Part shown: positions 7,262 through 10,859 of the stretch, in pieces
How the letters are laid out: the number at the start of each line of letters is the position of its first letter
Position numbering within the stretch: position 1 is the stretch's first letter
NCBI GenBank assembly: GCA_022565075.1
Contig: JADFKG010000065.1
Location: 1-10,859, forward strand
Source: Chloroflexota bacterium
GTDB taxonomy: Bacteria > Chloroflexota > Dehalococcoidia > SM23-28-2 > RBG-16-64-32
Direction of reading: 5' to 3'
Length of the DNA stretch: 10,859 nt
Notes under the pieces: model-generated
Told to the model about the DNA's origin: nothing
The model's database searches: none
Seen by the model: only the letters and a program-made list of their open reading frames with translations
Translations under genes and position numbers: made by a program

Positions 7262-7280
7262 CCCTCCCAGCGGCACGGGA

Positions 7281-7296
7281 TGTGATGACGATCACA
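7281..7296 (-). promoter_or_regulatory. CRP/FNR-family activator box
   Basis: TGTGATGACGATCACA is a perfect TGTGA-N6-TCACA CRP-type palindrome; the arms extend to six bases each (TGTGAT/ATCACA). Its centre (7288.5) is about 42 bp upstream of the predicted start, the class II activator position, and would substitute for the missing -35. No CRP gene is in the window, so the cognate regulator and its signal are unknown. The same repeat could form a small hairpin downstream of the kelch gene, but no T-run follows, so termination is less likely. Confidence 0.6.
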
Positions 7297-7322
7297 GGCT
7301 CTGGCGGCGGCGACAGCTCAGC

Positions 7323-8405
7323 CTAAGGCACGACTATGCCCAGGGCTTCGTTGGCGTCTGTCGCCGACAGCCCCGGCGTGGGACCGCCTGAAGGCACGTA
7401 GATCACCTCGCCACTGACGGCGGCGGCCATGCCGTGACGAGCCGTCGGCAGCGCGGGCATCACCAACCAGACGCCGGACGCCGCGTCGTACGCTTCGTTG
7501 GCGTCGAACGTGCCTTCGAGGCCCTCTCCGCCCATCACGTAGATGGCGCCGTTGAGCGCGGCGACGGCGAGGCCGCTGCGCGCCGTCGGCAGCGGCGCCA
7601 GAGCAGTCCACTCATCGGTCGACGGGTCGTATGCTTCGTTCGCATTCAGGTTGAGCCCGAAGTCGACCTCGATCCGCCCACCGATGGCGTAGATGATGCC
7701 GTCGACGACGGCGACGCCGAGGTGATCCCGGATCGTCGGCAACGGAGCGGCCACGGACCACTCTCCCGTCGCCGGGTCCCAGACGTCGACTTCGGCGATG
7801 TTCAAGGGTACGTCGACGGGGCCGGGCGTGGCACCGCCGATCACGTATATCTTGCCGCCGACCTCGGCCACGGCGTGCCCGCCGCGGATGCGCGGCATCT
7901 GCGACACGTCCGTCCACTGATCGGTGGCGGGATCGTACTCGTAGACCGTGCTCGTCGGCGAGCGGAAGGAGACGAGGTAGCCGCCGAAGACGTAGAGCTT
8001 ACCCTCGTAGCCGATCGCCGCGGCGTGGTGCCGTGGCTCCGGCAGCCGCGCCGCCTCCGACCACGCATCCGTCGCCGGATCGTACACCTCGACTGTCGTT
8101 GTGGTCCCGCCGCCGGCGTTGAACCCGCCGATGACGTATATGAGGCCGTCCAGCTCGGCGACGGCGACTTCCGATCGCGCTGAGGGCACCGGCGCCAGAG
8201 ACGCCCAGGCGAGGCTGCCCGGTTCCGCCGCCGTCGCGCCGGGTGACGCCGTGGCGCCTGGTGATGAGTCACCGGACGGTGTCGAATCGCCAACGTCATC
8301 GTCGCCGGAGCAGCCGCTGATGGCGACGGCGAGCAGGATCAGGGCCGGGAGCAGCGCCCTCGATACGATGAGGCCTGACGATGTGAAGGCGGGGAGGCGA
8401 AACAC
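7323..8405 (-). CDS. Kelch-repeat lipoprotein
   Basis: Predicted secreted, lipid-anchored beta-propeller. From GTG 8405 (360 residues) the signal peptide has a hydrophobic core ending in the lipobox AISGC, with lipidated Cys at residue 32. A Ser/Pro/Gly/Ala-rich linker (PGATASPGATA) separates it from the propeller. Six kelch blades follow, recognised by repeating (I/F/M)GG turns, YDPATDxW strands and LPxxR loops; six blades are typical. Such proteins usually bind carbohydrate or protein partners outside the cell, but no ligand can be named and no oxidase active site is evident. Start choice: a TACAAT -10-like hexamer lies 6 bases before GTG 8405, suggesting a leaderless message; an in-frame GTG at 8426 would overlap that element and has only a weak Shine-Dalgarno. 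It lies just upstream of the copper operon, same strand, but the operon has its own promoter, so it is probably a separate unit. Confidence 0.85.
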   Translation of the reverse strand: MFRLPAFTSSGLIVSRALLPALILLAVAISGCSGDDDVGDSTPSGDSSPGATASPGATAAEPGSLAWASLAPVPSARSEVAVAELDGLIYVIGGFNAGGGTTTTVEVYDPATDAWSEAARLPEPRHHAAAIGYEGKLYVFGGYLVSFRSPTSTVYEYDPATDQWTDVSQMPRIRGGHAVAEVGGKIYVIGGATPGPVDVPLNIAEVDVWDPATGEWSVAAPLPTIRDHLGVAVVDGIIYAIGGRIEVDFGLNLNANEAYDPSTDEWTALAPLPTARSGLAVAALNGAIYVMGGEGLEGTFDANEAYDAASGVWLVMPALPTARHGMAAAVSGEVIYVPSGGPTPGLSATDANEALGIVVP

Positions 8406-8411
8406 ACCCGC

Positions 8412-8417
8412 ATTGTA
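8412..8417 (-). promoter_or_regulatory. Putative -10 element of the kelch gene
   Basis: TACAAT on the minus strand (5/6 to TATAAT), ending 6 bases before GTG 8405. No convincing -35 is seen at 16-18 bases. If used, transcription begins at or within a base or two of the start codon. Confidence 0.4.
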
Positions 8418-8489
8418 CGGCACCACCGTACTCTTTTATTAGAGCTTCTTACGCTCGTCAGTATCGAACCCGAATCACTGGAGGTCAGA

Positions 8490-9257
8490 TTGCCTAAGCG
8501 AGGAAAACGCCGAAGATATACAAGGAGAACCGGCTCGACCGCATCAAGACTGCTCATCTCGATCGCCGGCATCGCCGTGGTCGCTGTTCTCCTGCTCGCC
8601 GCCGGATGGTGGTTCTTCGTCCGCAGCGACGCAAAGCTGGCCACCGGGCCACCTGCGATTCCGGAGGACCTACTCAGGGCCACCGATACGCCGGGCGCCG
8701 ACGGCGACGTCTCGGACTCGCTCACCTTTCGCATCATCGCCGACCGCTCCGAAGCAGCGTACTTCGTCGGTGAGCAGCTCGCATCGTTGCGCATACCCTC
8801 GACCGCCTCGGGCACGACTGGCGATGTCGAGGGCGAGTTCCACCTGACACCCGACGGCACAGCGCTGGCCCCGGACACGACGTCGCAGTTCACGATCGGC
8901 CTGACTTCGCTCCGGAGCGACGAGTCAATTCGCGACAACCGCGTGCAAGGCGCGCTGGAGACGGGTCTCTTCCCAACGGCAACGTTCACGTTCACAAGCT
9001 TCACCGGGTACGACCCATCGATTCCCGAGGGTGAGCAGCAAGACATCCTGCTCACCGGCACACTCGACCTGCACGGCGTCCAGCGTCAGGTGACCTGGAA
9101 GGTGGAGGCGCTGCGCCAGGCGAACGTGATCACGGCGCTGGCGACGGTGACGATCGCCTTCGCGGACTACGGCATCACGCCACCGAGCGTCGTCGGCTTC
9201 ACCCTGGTCGGGAACGACGCAACCCTGCAGGTGCAGCTGGTGGCGGAGGCAACCTAG
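8490..9257 (+). CDS. Membrane-anchored YceI-like domain protein
   Basis: A 255-residue protein with a strongly basic N-terminus (KRGKRRRYTRR) and one transmembrane segment at about residues 20-43, so the rest should face outside the cytosol. From about residue 79 to the end it shows the YceI pattern: an FRIIADRSEAAY opening strand, GDVEGEFHLT, an LTSLRSDESIRDNRVQGAL segment with FPTATFTFTSF, LTGTLDLHGVQRQVTW and a final FTLVGNDATLQVQL strand. YceI proteins are lipocalin-like beta-barrels that bind long isoprenoid or amphiphilic lipids; many are periplasmic and respond to stress. The start is TTG 8490, supported by GGAGGT at 8480-8485. It is divergent from the kelch gene across 84 bases. No partner gene (such as a cytochrome b561) is nearby, and the bound lipid is unknown. 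Confidence 0.85.
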   Translation: MPKRGKRRRYTRRTGSTASRLLISIAGIAVVAVLLLAAGWWFFVRSDAKLATGPPAIPEDLLRATDTPGADGDVSDSLTFRIIADRSEAAYFVGEQLASLRIPSTASGTTGDVEGEFHLTPDGTALAPDTTSQFTIGLTSLRSDESIRDNRVQGALETGLFPTATFTFTSFTGYDPSIPEGEQQDILLTGTLDLHGVQRQVTWKVEALRQANVITALATVTIAFADYGITPPSVVGFTLVGNDATLQVQLVAEAT

Positions 9258-9261
9258 CACT

Positions 9262-9287
9262 ACGCCCGGCGGGCAGGGGCGGGGCGT
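9262..9287. terminator. Weak hairpin between convergent genes
   Basis: ACGCCC (9262-9267) and GGGCGT (9282-9287) can pair as a 6-bp stem with a 14-base G/C-rich loop. It sits in the 33-base gap between the convergent YceI-like and dehydrogenase genes. No T-run follows on either strand, so any terminator role would be factor-dependent and is uncertain. Confidence 0.25.
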
Positions 9288-9290
9288 TCG

Positions 9291-10331
9291 CTACTTCCCG
9301 GGGTCCAGCAGGACCTTTACGCAGTTGTCCGTGCGCTTGGCGAAGATGTCGTATCCGTGCGCCGCATCTGACATCGGCAGCCGGTGCGTGATGATCTGTG
9401 AGGGGTCGGCCTTGCCTTCCTGGATCATCCCCATCAGGTCGCCCATGTAGCGCTTGACCGGGCACATGCCGATCTTGAACGTGATGTCGCGCAGAAACGA
9501 AAAGAACATCGGGAACGGGAACTCCGGCTCGGTGTACATACCGACGGCGCTGATCGTCCCCGCCGGCCGCACGTAGTTCCAGCAGTCCTTGAGCGAGGCT
9601 TCGATGCCGACCGCCTCGAGGACGACGTCCGCGCCACGGCCGTCTGTGGCGTCGCGGATGATCGCCTTGGCATCCTCCTTGGACATGTCGATGGGCGTGG
9701 CGCCGATCTTCCTCGCCATCTCCAGGCGCTCCGGCATCTGGTCGATGGCGAACACCTGCTTGGGCTCGAACGTCAGCGCAGCCATCTGCGCGAAGAGGCC
9801 GACCGGCCCCGACCCGACGACGGCCACCGTGTCGCCCGGCTTGATCTCGCCGCGGTCGGCGGCGAAGTATCCGGTGGAGAAGATATCGCCGACGAAGATC
9901 GCCTTCTCGTCGCTAAGCCCGTCCGGCACCTTCTCCAGCGTGTAGTGACCGTTGGGCACGCGCAGGAACTCCGCCTGGGCGCCGGCCAGCTGCATGAATC
10001 CAAACGTCTGCTGCTGCGTGCAGACGCTGGGCCAGCCGCTCTTGCAGTAGTAGCAGTCGCCGCAGGACGAGACGAACGAGCCGACGACGCGGTCGCCCGG
10101 CTTGAAGTTCGTGATGCCGGCGCCCGTCTCGACGACCTCGCCGATGTACTCGTGGCCGATGATCCAGCCGGTGCCGGGCAGCGGCATGCGGCCGTCATAG
10201 ACATGCATGTCGGAGCCGCAGATGGCCGCGGACGTGACCTTGATGATGACGTCGTTGGCTTCCTGGATCGTTGGATCGTCTACGTTCTCGACCTTGACGT
10301 CGAAGGGTCCGTGGAATGTGACGGCGCGCAT
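9291..10331 (-). CDS. Zinc-dependent medium-chain dehydrogenase, formaldehyde-dehydrogenase-like
   Basis: A 346-residue cytosolic NAD(P)-dependent alcohol/polyol dehydrogenase of the MDR superfamily. Catalytic-zinc residues are Cys38 (ICGSD), His60-Glu61 (GHEY) and Asp149 (VGDIFSTGY). The Asp in this context is characteristic of the glutathione-independent formaldehyde dehydrogenase branch. Structural-zinc cysteines are 90, 93, 96 and 104 (CGDCYYC...C). The Rossmann loop GSGPVG (173-178), with Asp197 ending strand 2, favours NAD over NADP. The late segment MCPVKRYMGDLM followed by IITHRLPMSDA also fits that branch. ATG 10331 has AGGAGG 8 bases upstream and a sigma70-like promoter at 10369-10397. 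The true substrate (formaldehyde, another aldehyde or alcohol, or a polyol) cannot be decided from sequence. No redox-partner gene is adjacent. Confidence 0.92.
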   Translation of the reverse strand: MRAVTFHGPFDVKVENVDDPTIQEANDVIIKVTSAAICGSDMHVYDGRMPLPGTGWIIGHEYIGEVVETGAGITNFKPGDRVVGSFVSSCGDCYYCKSGWPSVCTQQQTFGFMQLAGAQAEFLRVPNGHYTLEKVPDGLSDEKAIFVGDIFSTGYFAADRGEIKPGDTVAVVGSGPVGLFAQMAALTFEPKQVFAIDQMPERLEMARKIGATPIDMSKEDAKAIIRDATDGRGADVVLEAVGIEASLKDCWNYVRPAGTISAVGMYTEPEFPFPMFFSFLRDITFKIGMCPVKRYMGDLMGMIQEGKADPSQIITHRLPMSDAAHGYDIFAKRTDNCVKVLLDPGK

Positions 10332-10368
10332 GGGGCGTTCCTCCTGCTAGTTCTCGCGAGCGCTGTTG

Positions 10369-10397
10369 AGGATACGCGCAGACGGTGACGACGACAA
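10369..10397 (-). promoter_or_regulatory. Sigma70-like promoter of the dehydrogenase gene
   Basis: On the minus strand, TTGTCG (-35, 10397-10392) is separated by exactly 17 bases from TATCCT (-10, 10374-10369). The predicted start near 10362 gives a leader of about 30 bases. The leader holds the 8-bp palindrome CTCGCGAG (10353-10360) close to the start site, a possible operator half, and the AGGAGG ribosome-binding site (10340-10345). Confidence 0.5.
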
Positions 10398-10466
10398 GCG
10401 CCGCTTCTTGTCAGCCCAGGGACTCAGCGCCCGACATCTCAGACGCTCGGGCCGAAGCGAAAAGCC

Positions 10467-10510
10467 ACACGGAAGACGGACTCCTCTCCGTGTCCGGGGC
10501 GCTGCGCCCC
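10467..10510. terminator. Two adjacent hairpins downstream of the XdhC-like gene
   Basis: ACACGGA (10467-10473) pairs with TCCGTGT (10487-10493), a 7-bp stem with a 13-base loop. Directly beside it GGGGCGCTGCGCCCC (10496-10510) is a 6-bp GC stem with a 3-base loop. They lie 20-60 bases past the stop of the XdhC-like gene, in the gap before the dehydrogenase promoter. Neither is followed by a T-run, so they are candidates for a factor-assisted terminator or an RNA-stabilising element, not a classical intrinsic terminator. Confidence 0.35.
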
Positions 10511-10529
10511 TACAGCCGAAACGTGGTCG

Positions 10530-10838
10530 CTAGCCGATGCGCTCGACGAAGACCTTCATCACGCCGCCGCAGATCTTGTCTTCGCCGTCGATCGGGTTCG
10601 TGAGGTCGACGTCGACGAGGCGCGGGCGACCGTCTTTGTGCGTCTCCATCGCCTCGTAAATAACCTCCGCCTCGCCGCAGCCGCCACCGATCGTGCCGCA
10701 GAACGTGCCGTCGGCGCGCACCAGCAGCCGCGCGCCCGGGCCACGCGGCGTCGAGCCACGCGTCTCGGCGACGGTGGCCACGACGACAGCCTCACCCGCG
10801 CCGAGGGAGCGCTGGATCTCGCGGAACACTTCGTCCAT
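10530..10838 (-). CDS. Stand-alone XdhC/CoxI N-terminal domain protein
   Basis: A protein of 102 residues (from ATG 10838) made only of the XdhC/CoxI domain. It has VVVATVAETRGSTPRGPGA with the RGSTPR motif (about residues 19-37), GTIGGGCGEAEV (about 48-59), and a closing ICGGVMKVFVE strand. Full XdhC proteins add a C-terminal Rossmann domain, which is absent: the frame closes with TAG right after the first domain. XdhC/CoxI proteins help mature molybdenum hydroxylases (xanthine dehydrogenase, aerobic CO dehydrogenase) by handling or sulfurating the cofactor. No hydroxylase gene is in the window; the rest of the locus may lie beyond 10859, upstream on this strand, or the partner half may be elsewhere. 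ATG 10838 is preferred over ATG 10844, because TAATAT ends 6 bases before it and no Shine-Dalgarno is seen. Confidence 0.85.
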   Translation of the reverse strand: MDEVFREIQRSLGAGEAVVVATVAETRGSTPRGPGARLLVRADGTFCGTIGGGCGEAEVIYEAMETHKDGRPRLVDVDLTNPIDGEDKICGGVMKVFVERIG

Positions 10839-10844
10839 ACGCAT

Positions 10845-10850
10845 ATATTA
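10845..10850 (-). promoter_or_regulatory. Putative -10 element of the XdhC-like gene
   Basis: TAATAT on the minus strand ends 6 bases before ATG 10838, the same spacing seen at the kelch gene, suggesting a leaderless transcript. The -35 region falls outside the window. Confidence 0.4.
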
Positions 10851-10859
10851 TGCAGCGAG

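Noticed and set aside
7214..7276. Upstream extension of the permease to an in-frame start at 7276
   Set aside because: The extension (MPLGGCYDSCANPHRGG) would be translated from the -10 and CsoR-type operator. ATG 7213 has its own Shine-Dalgarno, and the family N-terminus begins there. Its cysteines are not evidence of metal binding.
7281..7296. Reading the TGTGAT/ATCACA repeat as a terminator of the kelch gene
   Set aside because: The stem is short, with three A/T pairs, and no T-run follows on the minus strand; the perfect match and position relative to the -10 fit an activator box better. Not fully excluded.
8215..8290. Short imperfect repeat encoding PGATASPGATA in the kelch gene
   Set aside because: This is an ordinary low-complexity linker after a lipoprotein signal peptide, not a mobile or regulatory repeat.

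Overview
The window is gene-dense, high-GC bacterial chromosomal DNA. It shows no insertion sequences, phage genes, RNA genes or CRISPR arrays. Family content points to a free-living bacterium, plausibly Chloroflexota (Dehalococcoidia or Thermomicrobia-like), with Actinobacteriota as the alternative. The clues are a CsoR-type copper operon, YHS domains, a DevC/MacB-like transporter, a stand-alone XdhC/CoxI half protein, an Eis-type acetyltransferase, and a mix of leaderless and Shine-Dalgarno-led genes. This assignment is inference and moderately weak.

Layout. (1) 58-1281 (+): an Eis-like GNAT acetyltransferase behind a promoter with a near-consensus -35. (2) 7213 down to 1331 (-): one six-gene operon, transcribed as FtsX-domain (DevC/MacB-like) permease, ABC ATPase fused to a C-terminal YHS domain, CsoR copper-sensing repressor, UbiE-like SAM methyltransferase, CopA Cu(I) P-type ATPase, and a two-helix membrane protein with a cytosolic or peripheral YHS domain. 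Four of the five junctions are 4-base overlaps or have the ribosome-binding site embedded in the preceding gene. (3) 8405-7323 (-): a kelch-repeat lipoprotein. (4) 8490-9257 (+): a membrane-anchored YceI-like protein. (5) 10331-9291 (-): a zinc-dependent dehydrogenase of the formaldehyde-dehydrogenase-like group. (6) 10838-10530 (-): a stand-alone XdhC/CoxI N-terminal domain.

The best candidate for something new is the copper operon. Its control region (7226-7296) stacks three elements. A perfect CRP-type box TGTGA-N6-TCACA is centred about 42 bp upstream of the predicted start site. An extended -10 (TGCTATGAT) has no recognisable -35. A GC-rich 17-bp inverted repeat of the CsoR-operator type covers about +5 to +21. 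The predicted logic is activation by a CRP/FNR-family regulator, with copper relieving CsoR repression. The genes joined to copA are unusual: an ABC exporter whose ATPase carries a YHS metal-binding tail, a second YHS membrane protein, and a methyltransferase. Together they suggest a two-pump copper (or thiophilic metal) homeostasis module in which YHS domains act as metal sensors or carriers.

Three single genes (GNAT, kelch, XdhC) have a -10-like hexamer ending only 6-7 bases before the start codon and no good Shine-Dalgarno, which suggests leaderless transcripts. Operon genes and the remaining genes mostly use Shine-Dalgarno sites. No stretch longer than 300 bases lacks a gene; the longest gap (10332-10529) holds the dehydrogenase promoter and two hairpin-capable repeats.
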